This document shows positions 20,232 to 28,675 of a stretch of 64,000 nucleotides of DNA, one piece after another; the first letter of the stretch is position 1, and each line of letters starts with the position of its first letter. The notes under the pieces are model-generated. The model worked only from the letters and a program-made list of their open reading frames with translations, did no database searches and had not been told where the DNA came from. Source of the DNA: Stenotrophomonas rhizophila (lineage in GTDB: Bacteria; Pseudomonadota; Gammaproteobacteria; Xanthomonadales; Xanthomonadaceae); assembly GCF_003651185.1 (NCBI RefSeq), contig NZ_RCDC01000004.1:475868-539867 (forward strand), read 5' to 3'. The position numbers and the translations under genes are program-made.

Positions 20232-20432
20232 CTAGCGCCCGTAACGCGCGAGGATCACCAGCGCCAGCAGCATGATCGCGCTCAGTACCAGCACCGTCAG
20301 GAAGATCATGCGCCAGCGCGCGGCCTTGCCCTGTTCGCGGCGCAGGCGCTGGCGGTAGGCCGGGTCACGCAGATAACGGATGGGGCTGACCCTGAACAGC
20401 GGCGCCAACAGCAGATCGATCACCTCGAGCAT
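20232..20432 (-). CDS. Small single-span membrane protein, hypothetical
   Basis: 66 residues: a short amphipathic start (MLEVIDLLLAPLFRVSPIRYL), a strongly basic stretch (RDPAYRQRLRREQGKAARWR, 22-41) and one C-terminal hydrophobic helix (43-62). An excellent AAGGAGG lies seven bases before the ATG, which makes it a real gene despite its size. The basic stretch before the helix predicts a cytoplasmic N-terminus. It is divergent from the FecA-like receptor gene, 174 bp away, so the two may share the Fur-like control region. I do not recognise a characterised family. Confidence 0.7.
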   Translation of the reverse strand: MLEVIDLLLAPLFRVSPIRYLRDPAYRQRLRREQGKAARWRMIFLTVLVLSAIMLLALVILARYGR

Positions 20433-20509
20433 GCCTGCCTCCTTGGCCCGGGCTGCGGGCGCTGCGCCAGCGTTGCATGTGGCGCGGGCCCGGGCAATGC
20501 CCCGGCCGC

Positions 20510-20534
20510 GATAACGCACATGATTCCCATTTGC
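20510..20534. promoter_or_regulatory. Fur-box-like sequence upstream of the FecA-like receptor gene
   Basis: GATAACGCACATGATTCCCATTTGC contains ATGATTCCCATTT, whose complement AAATGGGAATCAT is close to the usual Fur core AAATGAGAATCATT. It sits about 75 bp before the receptor start, within the divergent promoter region. Location and gene function support Fur control; the match is imperfect. Confidence 0.5.
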
Positions 20535-20606
20535 TGTACGATCCGCCGGCTTTTTCCCAGGCGCGCACGCGCGACCTGCCCCTGCCCGCTCCGGACCGCC
20601 GTACGC

Positions 20607-22784
20607 ATGCACCCCCTTCCCGCACGCCCCTCTCTCGCCGCGATCGCGGCCGCCGTCGGTTTGGCGCTGGCCAGCGCGCCGCACTTGGCAGCAGCCCAGG
20701 TCACCCCGCCCAGCGCCACGGACCTGGACACGGTCAAGGTCACCGGCAACTGGCTGGACAACCCCACCGAAGCCAAGCTGCTCGACCACCCGGGTGCGCG
20801 CAGCATCGTCGAAGCGCAGCGCATCGCCGAGAGTGGCTCGACCAGCGTGCGTGACGTGCTGCGCCAGATCCCGGGCGTGCAGGTGCAGGAAAGCAACGGC
20901 ACCGGCGGCAGCGATGTGTCGCTCAATGTGGGCGTGCGTGGCCTGACCTCGCGCCTGTCGCCGCGCTCCTACGTGCTGATGGACGGCGTGCCGATGTCCT
21001 ACGCGCCCTATGGCCAGCCGCAGCTGTCGCTGGCCCCGATCGCGCTGGGCAATCTGGAATCGGTGGACGTGGTGCGCGGCGCCGGCTCGGTCCGCTACGG
21101 GCCACAGAACGTGGGCGGCATCATCAACTTCGTGACGCGCGCGATTCCGAAGGACTTCGCCGGCTCGCTGGGCTTCGCGTCGGAGATGTACGGCCAGGGT
21201 GGCAACCTGAAGACCGTCCCCAGCCTGTTCCTGGGCGGAACCACCGACGGTGGCCTCGGCGCGGCGCTGCTGTACTCCGGCACCCATGGCGACGGCTGGC
21301 GCAGCAGCAACGACAAGACCGACATCGACGATGTCCTGCTCAAGGCGTCCTATGCGCTGGGCAACGCGGGCGACCTGGCGATGTCGTTGCATCACTTCGA
21401 AGGCAGCGGGCGCATGCCCGGAGGCCTGACCACCGCCGAGTACGCGGCCGATCCGTTCCAGTCCACCCGGCCCTATGACGTGTTCAACGGGCGCCGCAGC
21501 GATGGCTCGCTGAAGTACAGCTACAGCGATGGCAGCAACAACCTCGAGGTGCTGGGCTACTACGTGGATTCCTTCCGCGGCAGCTACATCGAGCAGGACG
21601 GTAGCGGTGCCAGCAACGGCCAGCGCCGGCTCACCGCTGCCCCGCGCAGCTACCACTATCTGGGCGTGGAGCCGCGCTATTCGCGCCTGTTCACCACCGG
21701 CACCGTGGTGCAGGAAGTGAGCGTGGGCTACCGCTACCTGAAGGAAGCCAGCAGCGAGGTGGCCTCGCGGACCAGCTACTACCGCCCGAACGCTGCGGCG
21801 GCCGGCGTCGATCTGCCGCTGCTGCCCTACCAGACCAGCCGCGGCGGCACGACCGCCAACGCGTTCTACATCGATGACCGCATCGACATCGGCAACTGGA
21901 CCATCACCCCGGGCGTGCGCGTGGAAGACATCCGCACCTTCAACACCGTCACCAACCTGGCCACCAGTGGCGCGGTCACCAGCGTGCTGACCCCAAGCAT
22001 CGACTCGCGCGAGACCCTGCCGATGCTGTCGGTGCTGTACCGCCTGACCGATCACTGGTCGCTGTTCGCCAATGGCGGCAAGTCATTCGGCCCGCAGCAG
22101 TACAGCCAGCTGGCCTCGACCACCGAAGGCCTGCACCCGGAGTCGGCGACCACGTATGAGCTGGGCACGCACTACACCGGCAACGGCCTGAGCGGTGAGT
22201 TCACCCTGTTCAACGTCGACTTCGACAAGGAACTGCAGCTGGCCCGCTCGATCGTCGGCGAAGGCATGTGGACCGACCTGGGCGCGACCCGTCACCGCGG
22301 CGCGGAATCGGCGCTGCGCTACGAGATGGGCCAGTTCAACGACGCACTGGCCGGCCTCCAGCTCTCGATGACCTACACCTGGACCGAGGCCACCGCCCGT
22401 GCCGGCGCGTTTGCCGGCAAGGACCTGCCGCTGTACTCACGCAATGTGGGCTCGTTCGGCGCGCGCTATGCGATCGACCGCTGGACCTTCAACGCCGATG
22501 TGTTCGCCCAGTCCGGCCAGCGCTCGCCGGGCACCCCGAACCCGGGCGCCACCTATGTGACCGAGGAAGACCCGACCGGCCGCCTCGGCGACATCCCCGG
22601 CTACGCCACCGTGGCCGTGCGCGCCGGCTACGACTTCGGGCCGGAGCTGCACGATCTGAAGCTGGCGATCGGGGTCAAGAACCTGTCCGACCGCCGTTAC
22701 TACACGCGCTCCACCGACAACAACGGCGGCAAGTTCGTCGGCCAGCCGCGCACGCTGTACCTGCAGGGCACGATCGCGTTCTGA
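20607..22784 (+). CDS. TonB-dependent ferric dicitrate-type receptor (FecA-like), no signalling domain
   Basis: 725 residues. Signal peptide 1-30 (ending APHLAAA), TonB-box region LDTVKVTGN at 40-48, plug domain about 55-178 (IPGVQVQESNGTGGSDVSLNVGVRGL, VLMDGVPMSYAPYGQPQLSLAP, GPQNVGGIINFVTRAIP), then a 22-strand-type barrel ending in a terminal Phe (YLQGTIAF). Plug and barrel follow Escherichia coli FecA closely (GQPQLSLAP, DIGNWTITPG, VKNLSDRRYYTRSTDNN). It lacks the FecA N-terminal extension that signals to FecR, and no fecI/fecR genes are nearby, so it should act as a transporter only. The inferred substrate is ferric citrate or a similar small chelate. The chosen ATG gives a normal signal peptide; an upstream ATG at 20520 lies inside the Fur-like site. 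Confidence 0.85.
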   Translation: MHPLPARPSLAAIAAAVGLALASAPHLAAAQVTPPSATDLDTVKVTGNWLDNPTEAKLLDHPGARSIVEAQRIAESGSTSVRDVLRQIPGVQVQESNGTGGSDVSLNVGVRGLTSRLSPRSYVLMDGVPMSYAPYGQPQLSLAPIALGNLESVDVVRGAGSVRYGPQNVGGIINFVTRAIPKDFAGSLGFASEMYGQGGNLKTVPSLFLGGTTDGGLGAALLYSGTHGDGWRSSNDKTDIDDVLLKASYALGNAGDLAMSLHHFEGSGRMPGGLTTAEYAADPFQSTRPYDVFNGRRSDGSLKYSYSDGSNNLEVLGYYVDSFRGSYIEQDGSGASNGQRRLTAAPRSYHYLGVEPRYSRLFTTGTVVQEVSVGYRYLKEASSEVASRTSYYRPNAAAAGVDLPLLPYQTSRGGTTANAFYIDDRIDIGNWTITPGVRVEDIRTFNTVTNLATSGAVTSVLTPSIDSRETLPMLSVLYRLTDHWSLFANGGKSFGPQQYSQLASTTEGLHPESATTYELGTHYTGNGLSGEFTLFNVDFDKELQLARSIVGEGMWTDLGATRHRGAESALRYEMGQFNDALAGLQLSMTYTWTEATARAGAFAGKDLPLYSRNVGSFGARYAIDRWTFNADVFAQSGQRSPGTPNPGATYVTEEDPTGRLGDIPGYATVAVRAGYDFGPELHDLKLAIGVKNLSDRRYYTRSTDNNGGKFVGQPRTLYLQGTIAF

Positions 22785-22796
22785 GGTGCCTGCACA

Positions 22797-22821
22797 CTGC
22801 GCGGCCCACGTGGTCGCGCAG
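22797..22821 (+). terminator. Hairpin after the FecA-like gene, possible terminator
   Basis: CTGCGCG and CGCGCAG flank an 11-base loop starting 13 bp after the receptor stop. There is no clear T-run, so termination may be weak or Rho-assisted. Confidence 0.35.
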
Positions 22822-22883
22822 CGCAACAAGGGCGCGGCGGCCGCTGGCGTTACCATCGGGTGACTGCTTAACGGATGCGTACC

Positions 22884-23708
22884 ATGACGGCCCTGTCCTT
22901 CGATCCCCGCCCGCGCCGCGCGGCCTTCCGTGCACTACATGACACGGGCTGCTTCGTGCTGCCCAATCCGTGGGATGCGGGCAGCGCACGTTACCTGCAC
23001 AGTCTCGGCTTCCAGGCGCTGGCGTCGACCAGTTCCGGCTATGCGTGGAGCCAGGCCCAGGCCGATGGCACGCTGACGCTGGATGAAACACTCGCCCATC
23101 TCCATTCCCTCGCCGCTGCGACCCCGCTGCCGTTGAACGCCGATTTCGGCGATGGCTTCGGCACGCTGGACGCGGTGGGCGGCAACGTCACCCGCGCCAT
23201 CGCCACCGGTGTGGCCGGCATCTCCATTGAAGACGCCAGCCTGGACCCTGCGCATCCGCTGCGCCCGCTGGACGATGCGGTAGCACGGGTCCGTGCCGCG
23301 CGCCGTGCGATCGACGCGTCTGGCCAGGACGTGCTGCTGATCGGCCGCGCCGAGAACTTCTTCGTCGGCCGCCCCGACCTGGACGATGCGATCACCCGTC
23401 TGCGTGCCTATGCAGAAGCCGGTGCGGATTGCCTGTATGCGCCGGGCATCACCACCCGCGAGCAGATCGAAGCGGTGGTGGCCGCGGTGGCGCCGCGGCC
23501 GGTCAACCTGCTGGTCGGGAGCGCATCGCCGTTCACCCTGCAGGACATCGCCGGTATGGGCGTGCGCCGGGTCAGTGTCGGAGGTGCGATGGCGCGCACC
23601 GCCTGGGGCGGGATGATGCGGGCCTCGCAGCTGCTGATGGACGAAGGCCGCTTCGACGGGTTCGCCGATGCGGCCTCCGGGGCAGTGCTGAACCAGCTGT
23701 TCCGTTGA
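22884..23708 (+). CDS. Isocitrate lyase/PEP mutase family protein
   Basis: 274 residues. A TIM-barrel enzyme of the PEP mutase/isocitrate lyase superfamily: FVLPNPWDAGSARYL near the start, PLNADFGDGFG for the metal-binding Asp segment, AGISIEDAS, and LIGRAENFFVG. The Lys-Lys-Cys-Gly motif of true isocitrate lyases is absent, which points to the oxaloacetate decarboxylase/carboxyvinyl-carboxyphosphonate mutase-like branch of uncertain substrate. ATG 22884 is preferred because ACGGA is eight bases upstream; ATG 22875 is the alternative. It is monocistronic as far as visible, facing mdtI convergently with a 6-bp gap. Confidence 0.8.
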   Translation: MTALSFDPRPRRAAFRALHDTGCFVLPNPWDAGSARYLHSLGFQALASTSSGYAWSQAQADGTLTLDETLAHLHSLAAATPLPLNADFGDGFGTLDAVGGNVTRAIATGVAGISIEDASLDPAHPLRPLDDAVARVRAARRAIDASGQDVLLIGRAENFFVGRPDLDDAITRLRAYAEAGADCLYAPGITTREQIEAVVAAVAPRPVNLLVGSASPFTLQDIAGMGVRRVSVGGAMARTAWGGMMRASQLLMDEGRFDGFADAASGAVLNQLFR

Positions 23709-23714
23709 TCGGAA

Positions 23715-24035
23715 TCAATGGCTGGACAGCACTACCACCGCACCGGTGACCAGCGCGATCCCCACCCAGCCGATCGGGCGCAGGCGGTTGCCGAACAGCG
23801 CGCGCCCGCAGAGGGCCGTGCCGATCACGCCGATGGCACCCCACATCGCATAGGCCGTGGCCAGGTCCATGGTTTTGACCGCCTGGCCGAGCAGCGCGAA
23901 GGCGATCCAGACCAGCACGATCGCGGCCAAACCCCAGGCGGGCTTACGGAAGCCATCGGACTTGGCCACCATCATGTTGGCCGCGATATCGATCAGTGCC
24001 GAGCACAGCACGAAAAGGAAGGCAGGGAGGTTCAT
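23715..24035 (-). CDS. mdtI: Spermidine export protein MdtI (SMR family)
   Basis: 106 residues, four hydrophobic helices, the size of a small multidrug resistance protein. It follows Escherichia coli MdtI closely in LIDIAANMMVAKSDGFRKPAWGL, QAVKTMDLATAYAMWGAIG and FGNRLRPIGWVG. The membrane-embedded acidic residue in the first helix is Asp (ALIDIAAN) instead of the usual Glu. Its ATG overlaps the stop of the upstream mdtJ gene by four bases (ATGA), so the two are translationally coupled. MdtI and MdtJ act together as a heteromeric inner-membrane exporter of spermidine; the substrate here is inferred by homology. Confidence 0.85.
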   Translation of the reverse strand: MNLPAFLFVLCSALIDIAANMMVAKSDGFRKPAWGLAAIVLVWIAFALLGQAVKTMDLATAYAMWGAIGVIGTALCGRALFGNRLRPIGWVGIALVTGAVVVLSSH

Positions 24036-24403
24036 GGCGTGTGCGCCTCGCCGAGGGTGACGCAGACGATGCCGACCGCCGCCATCACCAGTCCGATCAT
24101 CTGCTGCACGGACAGACTGTCCTTGAACACGACAATGCCGACCACCGTCAGCAGCGTCAGGCCCAGGCCTTCCCACACGGCGTAGGCCACGCCGACCGCA
24201 ATGCCACGCACGGACAGCGCCAGGAAGTAATACGAAATGGCCAGGGCGACGGCCATCACGACATAGCCCAGATAGCCGCCATGACGGGCGGCATCGGCCA
24301 TGAATGAGGTGCCGACCACTTCAGCGACGATCGCCACGGTCAGGCAGGCCCAGGCGATCAGACCGCCACGGGCACGCGGTTGTGGATGCACCTGTGTGTG
24401 CAT
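24032..24403 (-). CDS. mdtJ: Spermidine export protein MdtJ (SMR family)
   Basis: 123 residues. After a 15-residue polar leader come four hydrophobic helices with the SMR Glu in the first one (VAIVAEVVGTSFM) and the MdtJ-like segments YYFLALSVRGIAVGVAYAVWEGLG and FKDSLSVQQMIGLVMAAVGIV. AAGGAG six bases upstream supports the ATG at 24403. It is the first gene of the mdtJI operon and is divergent from a LysR gene, its likely regulator, with 109 bp between them. Confidence 0.85.
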   Translation of the reverse strand: MHTQVHPQPRARGGLIAWACLTVAIVAEVVGTSFMADAARHGGYLGYVVMAVALAISYYFLALSVRGIAVGVAYAVWEGLGLTLLTVVGIVVFKDSLSVQQMIGLVMAAVGIVCVTLGEAHTP

Positions 24404-24512
24404 GGAAAACTCCTTGATTGCGGCCGGGGCATGACACCCAAGCGACGCGGCCAGTATCATCGGCATTTCCATCAGGCCAAAGATGGAATCCATCGATAAA
24501 GGCGATACATCC

Positions 24513-25379
24513 ATGCGCTACGGCCCCGAATCCCTCCACGCTTTTGTCGAAGCGGCCGCCCTCGGCTCTTTCTCGGCCGCCGCACGCCGCCTGAAAAAGA
24601 CCCAGTCGACCATCAGCACCGCGATCGCGACGCTGGAAGCCGACCTGGGCCTGACCCTGTTCGACCGCAGCGGCCGCTATCCGGTGCTGACCGAAGACGG
24701 CCGTAAAGTGCTCGGCCATGCACAGGAAATCCTCGCTGCCGCCGACCGCCTCGAACAGCTGAGCATCCGCCTTGCCGACGAGGTCGAGCCTCGCCTGAGC
24801 CTGGTGTTTTCGGATATCTACCAGCTCAACCCGGACCAGCACCTGCTGCGCCGGTTCGAGCAGCGCTTCCCGGATATCGAGCTGGAATGGCTGGATGCCG
24901 AAGGCAGCGATGTGCTCGATGTCGTGCAGCGCGGGCGTGCCCATCTCGGGCTGATGCCGCATCAGCCGGCCTACCCGTCCGAACTGGCGGTGCGCGCCCT
25001 GCCCCTGCGCGCGGAGATGGCGGTGTTCGTTGCGACCGGTCACCCGCTTGCCACGCTGCACGCGCCGGACGAATCCCACCTGGCCAGCCACCGTCAGATC
25101 TGCCTGAGCGGCGACGCGGCGCGCGAGGGCCATGCACGCGGGCGAACGTGGTCGGCCTCGGACTATCTGATGGTGCTGGAGATGGCCGAAGACGGCTTCG
25201 GCTGGGCCGAACTGCCGCGCGCCCTGGTGGCGCGGTACGGCAGGGGCCTGCTGGTGGAGCTGCCCCTGCCCGGCTGGCCGCGGCTGGTCTCCACCGATGC
25301 GGTATGGCGCAAAGGCGCGCCGCTGGGGCCAGCGGCGCTGTGGTTGCTGGATCAGTTTCTGGGGGCAGCCAACGCGTAA
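24513..25379 (+). CDS. LysR family transcriptional regulator, divergent from mdtJI
   Basis: 288 residues from the ATG at 24513 (AAGGCG upstream); an in-frame ATG at 24483 would add ten residues. Helix-turn-helix at about residues 3-45 (LHAFVEAAALGSFSAAARRLKKTQSTISTAIATLEADLG), then an effector domain. Position suggests control of mdtJI. Its 3' end overlaps the convergent M14 peptidase gene by 28 bp, so the two transcripts could form an antisense pair. Confidence 0.83.
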   Translation: MRYGPESLHAFVEAAALGSFSAAARRLKKTQSTISTAIATLEADLGLTLFDRSGRYPVLTEDGRKVLGHAQEILAAADRLEQLSIRLADEVEPRLSLVFSDIYQLNPDQHLLRRFEQRFPDIELEWLDAEGSDVLDVVQRGRAHLGLMPHQPAYPSELAVRALPLRAEMAVFVATGHPLATLHAPDESHLASHRQICLSGDAAREGHARGRTWSASDYLMVLEMAEDGFGWAELPRALVARYGRGLLVELPLPGWPRLVSTDAVWRKGAPLGPAALWLLDQFLGAANA

Positions 25380-26278
25380 TCGATCGCCGCGCAGATCGCC
25401 GCTACCTGGGCGTCATTGCACTGCTGTGGGGTAGCGCGGGTGCTGTCCGGATACACCTCGGTGGTGGTCGTGTATCTGGCGCCGCTGACGCTGGCGCACA
25501 GGCCCAGCTTTTCCAGCGGGTACTCGATCACCCCGGGGGCGACCACCGGGGAACCGATGATCTCGCCCTTCTCATCCGCCGGGGCGATGTGGGTGACCTG
25601 CTCGACCGCTGCGTTCACTGCGGTCTGGAACGCAGGCTGCGGGTTCTCGCTGTCATCGACCAGATAGAAACCATCGGGAATCAGCCCCGGTTCGAACGCC
25701 TTGCCGTCGCGTGCGGCCAGGGCCGGGCGGAATTCGGTCTCATCCGTGTCGGTGGTTTCGTGCAGGTCGATATGCATCGCGATGCTGCCGCGCAGCGGCG
25801 CGACGAGGGCCATCAGCGCCGCGGACTCGGCCGCCGGGCTGTTGGCCATGAACGAGCGGTTCGGATCGATCGCATCGGCGTTCCAGCGCTGGATGCGTTC
25901 GTAACCCCAAGGGCTGACGCAGGGCACCACCAGCAGATTGGCGCGGCCTGCATACTCCGCTGCGCGGGTCTGCAGGAACTGCAGTGCGCCCTGCACGCCA
26001 CTGGTTTCGTAACCGTGGATGCCACCGGTGACCAGCATCGTCGGCAACGCCGGATTCCAGTCGCGGCTGCGCACCGCGAACAGCGGGTACTGGTCCGGCG
26101 CGTAATCCAGCGTGCCGTACTGGCTCACATCGAACCCATCGCGCAGCGCGTCGACCGCTGGCAGGACATCATCGGCATAACGCCGTTGCGGCACCTGGCG
26201 GGCACGCCACTGCGCCTTCTCCGCTGCGCCCCAGGGCTGGCCGGGGGTGCCGATGGGATAGAAGGGGGCATTGGTCAT
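25352..26278 (-). CDS. M14 family zinc metallocarboxypeptidase
   Basis: 308 residues. The M14 zinc site is visible as GGIHGYETSG (His88, Glu91) and HIDLHETTD (His173), with substrate-binding Asn-Arg at 140-141 (DPNRSF) and a late TTTTEVYP segment that may carry the catalytic Glu. No signal peptide is seen, so it is probably a cytoplasmic peptidase or deacylase of the succinylglutamate-desuccinylase-like branch. It overlaps the end of the LysR gene convergently and lies 86 bp downstream of a co-directional NAD(P)-binding protein gene. Substrate unknown. Confidence 0.78.
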   Translation of the reverse strand: MTNAPFYPIGTPGQPWGAAEKAQWRARQVPQRRYADDVLPAVDALRDGFDVSQYGTLDYAPDQYPLFAVRSRDWNPALPTMLVTGGIHGYETSGVQGALQFLQTRAAEYAGRANLLVVPCVSPWGYERIQRWNADAIDPNRSFMANSPAAESAALMALVAPLRGSIAMHIDLHETTDTDETEFRPALAARDGKAFEPGLIPDGFYLVDDSENPQPAFQTAVNAAVEQVTHIAPADEKGEIIGSPVVAPGVIEYPLEKLGLCASVSGARYTTTTEVYPDSTRATPQQCNDAQVAAICAAIDYALAAPRN

Positions 26279-26364
26279 GGCGTGCTCGTCTGTGTTGCGG
26301 GTGGAAAGGTGATTTTACCATTGCCGCCCACCCGGACTCCCACCTCCCACCTCCCGCTTACCGC

Positions 26365-27021
26365 TTACCCTCGGCCAAGCTGCGCGATCGCCTCATCGAC
26401 CGGCTGATCGCCGTCGGTCAACTCGATGATCGTGTGCCGCAGCTTCGGATGTTCCACCAGCGCCACCAACGCGGCAGCCACATCCGCGCGCGGGATATCG
26501 CCATAGGCGATCGCCGGGCCGGCCGTGACGCGGCCCGTGCCTGCTGCATCTTTCAAGGTGCCCGGGCGCAGGATCACCCAGTCCAGATCGGTCGCGGCCA
26601 GATACACATCGGCGCGCTTCTTGACCGTCATGTAATTCTCGAAGCCCTCACCCATGCCCTTGTTGCGGCCCGCTTCCGGGAATGCCGAGACCAGCAGGAA
26701 GCGGCGCACGCCCGCCTGCCGGGCGGCATCGACGGCAAGTTCAAGGCCGCGGCCATCGATGGCGTTGGTCACGTCCACCCCTGCGCCACCGGCACCGGCC
26801 GTGAACACCACCACGTCACTGCCGCGCATCTGGCCGGCCAGCGTGTCCACGTCGGTGGCGGTGAGATCACCGGTGACCGGCGTTGCGCCCAGGTCGCTCA
26901 GTTCAGCGGCCTGCTCGGCGCGGCGATGCAGCGCACGTACGTCATGCTGCTTGTCGGCCAACTGCTTGACCAGATGACGGCCGACCTTGCCGGCCGCGCC
27001 AACGATGAAGACAGTGCTCAA
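26365..27021 (-). CDS. NAD(P)-binding protein, atypical SDR (NmrA/YwnB-like)
   Basis: 218 residues. The N-terminal [18 protein letters not shown] is an atypical-SDR nucleotide-binding loop (GxxGxxG). Further segments are [36 protein letters not shown] and WVILRPGTL, all usual for the family. The full SDR catalytic Tyr-x3-Lys is replaced by YMTVKKRAD. It is 78 bp downstream of the cupin gene on the same strand and may be co-transcribed with it under the divergent LysR regulator. Members act as flavin/quinone reductases or redox sensors; none can be assigned here. Confidence 0.8.
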   Translation of the reverse strand: MSTVFIVGAAGKVGRHLVKQLADKQHDVRALHRRAEQAAELSDLGATPVTGDLTATDVDTLAGQMRGSDVVVFTAGAGGAGVDVTNAIDGRGLELAVDAARQAGVRRFLLVSAFPEAGRNKGMGEGFENYMTVKKRADVYLAATDLDWVILRPGTLKDAAGTGRVTAGPAIAYGDIPRADVAAALVALVEHPKLRHTIIELTDGDQPVDEAIAQLGRG

Positions 27022-27099
27022 GACGGTTCTCCTGTTTCAATCCGCCTGTCAGGGTACGCAGGTGGATGTGACACAGCCGTCCCCATCGCGGGGCGTGGT

Positions 27100-27564
27100 T
27101 CAGTTGCCGCTGTACTGCGCGTCGCTGACCTGCTCCATCCACGTCACCGGTGAGCCATCGACTGCTTCGGCGATCGCGATATGGGTCATTGCGGTGGCCG
27201 CTTTCGCGCCATGCCAATGCTTGACGCCCGGCGGGATCCAGACGATGTCGCCCGGGCGGATCTCCCGCACGGGTTTGCCCCATTCCTGCACGCTGCCCAC
27301 CCCTGCGGTGACGATCAGGGTCTGACCCAGTGGATGGGTATGCCACGCGGTGCGTGCGCCGGGCTCGAAGGTGACCGTGGCCCCGCCGACGCGCGCAGGC
27401 GCATCGGTCTGGAACGGTGCATCGATGCGCACACGACCGGTGAAGTAGTCCGCCGGGCCGGCCGCCGAAGGGGCGGTACCGGCACTGGTGATGCGGATGG
27501 GCGCGGTCTCGGCGGGTACGGTGGCCACCATGGAAAGCGACAGTGCTGCGGTGAACAGGTCCAT
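27100..27564 (-). CDS. Cupin domain protein ((R)-mandelonitrile lyase-like)
   Basis: 154 residues, a single cupin barrel. Metal ligands are visible in [14 protein letters not shown] (His75, His77, Gln81 in place of the usual Glu) and in KHWHG (His116/His118). The N-terminus ([21 protein letters not shown]) is signal-like but has no basic residue, so export is doubtful. Related proteins with the WHTHPxGQ motif are annotated as manganese-dependent hydroxynitrile lyases or plain cupins. It is divergent from a LysR gene. Confidence 0.75.
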   Translation of the reverse strand: MDLFTAALSLSMVATVPAETAPIRITSAGTAPSAAGPADYFTGRVRIDAPFQTDAPARVGGATVTFEPGARTAWHTHPLGQTLIVTAGVGSVQEWGKPVREIRPGDIVWIPPGVKHWHGAKAATAMTHIAIAEAVDGSPVTWMEQVSDAQYSGN

Positions 27565-27766
27565 GAAGCGATCTCCTGTGGGGAGCGGCGGTTCGCGCCG
27601 CCGGGAGGGTCACTGTAGGCCTGCCCCCGCACGGGCACTAGCCGCCCCGATCGACATGCAGCCATGACCGCAGCTCATCAATCACGAAAGAAAGCCGCTT
27701 GAGTTCATCAGTCCGCCGCCCTCATCATGGGCGCACATGACTGCCATGCGCTCTTGGCCCCGCCTC

Positions 27767-28660
27767 ATGGCCCGCGAGAACTTCAACGATCTGCAGGTGT
27801 TCGTCACCGTCGCGCGCGAGCGCAGCTTCACCCGTGCGGCGGCGCAGTTGGGTGTCTCGCAATCCGCACTCAGCCACACGGTGCGCGGGCTGGAAGAGCG
27901 CCTCGGGGTGCGTCTGCTGACCCGCACCACGCGCAGCGTCTCCATGACCGAGGCCGGTGAACGTCTGTATGACACTGTCGCACCGCGCATGCAGGAGATC
28001 GAGGCCGAGGTCGCCGCGATCAGCGAGTACCGTGACCGGCCCGCTGGCACGATCCGCATCACCACGGCCGAGCATGCCGCCAACACGCTCGTGTGGCCCC
28101 GGCTGTCCGCCGTGCTGCCCGCCTACCCCGACCTGCATGTGGAACTGACCATCGACTATGGCCTGGCCGATATCGTCGCCCAGCGCTACGACATCGGCAT
28201 CCGCCTGGGCGGCCGCGTGGCCAAGGACATGATTGCCGTGCCGATCAGCCCGCCGCTGCGCATGGCGATCGTGGCCAGCCCGGCCTACTTCGCCACGCAT
28301 GCCGCGCCGCAGCTGCCGGCCGACCTGGCCGCGCACAACTGCATCGGGCTGCGCCTGCCCACCCACGGCGGGCTGATGGTGTGGGATCTGGAGAAGGACG
28401 GCGAGGAAGTGAACGTGCGCGTGGATGGTCAGTGGACCTTCAACGGCAGCAGCGCGATCCATCGTGCCGCACTCGTTGGTGCGGGCCTGGCCTATCTGCC
28501 CGAGGACATGGTGCGCGATGACATCGCCGCCGGTACGTTGCGGCGTGTCATGGAGGACTGGTGCGATCCCTTCGACGGGTACTACGCCTACTATCCCAGC
28601 CGCCGGCAATCCTCGAGCGCGATGAAGGTCGTGATCGAGGCGTTGCGCGCAGGCCGGTAG
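27767..28660 (+). CDS. LysR family transcriptional regulator, divergent from the cupin gene
   Basis: 297 residues from the ATG at 27767, chosen because MARENFNDLQVFVTVARERSFTRAAAQLGVSQSALSHTVRGLEERLGVRLLTRTTRSVSMTEAGE is a canonical LysR start; ATGs 30 bases upstream only extend it. The effector domain carries the YDIGIRLGGRVAKDMIAV pattern seen in regulators of divergent oxidoreductase/cupin operons. It probably controls the cupin and NAD(P)-binding genes. It converges on the MDR oxidoreductase gene with a 15-bp gap. Confidence 0.84.
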   Translation: MARENFNDLQVFVTVARERSFTRAAAQLGVSQSALSHTVRGLEERLGVRLLTRTTRSVSMTEAGERLYDTVAPRMQEIEAEVAAISEYRDRPAGTIRITTAEHAANTLVWPRLSAVLPAYPDLHVELTIDYGLADIVAQRYDIGIRLGGRVAKDMIAVPISPPLRMAIVASPAYFATHAAPQLPADLAAHNCIGLRLPTHGGLMVWDLEKDGEEVNVRVDGQWTFNGSSAIHRAALVGAGLAYLPEDMVRDDIAAGTLRRVMEDWCDPFDGYYAYYPSRRQSSSAMKVVIEALRAGR

Positions 28661-28675
28661 AACCGACCGTGTACA

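Noticed and set aside
20433-22055. Long minus-strand extension upstream of the 66-residue membrane protein
   Set aside because: The extra 540 codons are antisense to the FecA-like receptor gene; only the last 66 codons, with their own AAGGAGG site, are credible.
26279-26364. Short tandem duplications CCCACCT and CGCTTAC between two genes
   Set aside because: Only two copies of each heptamer; within chance for this composition.
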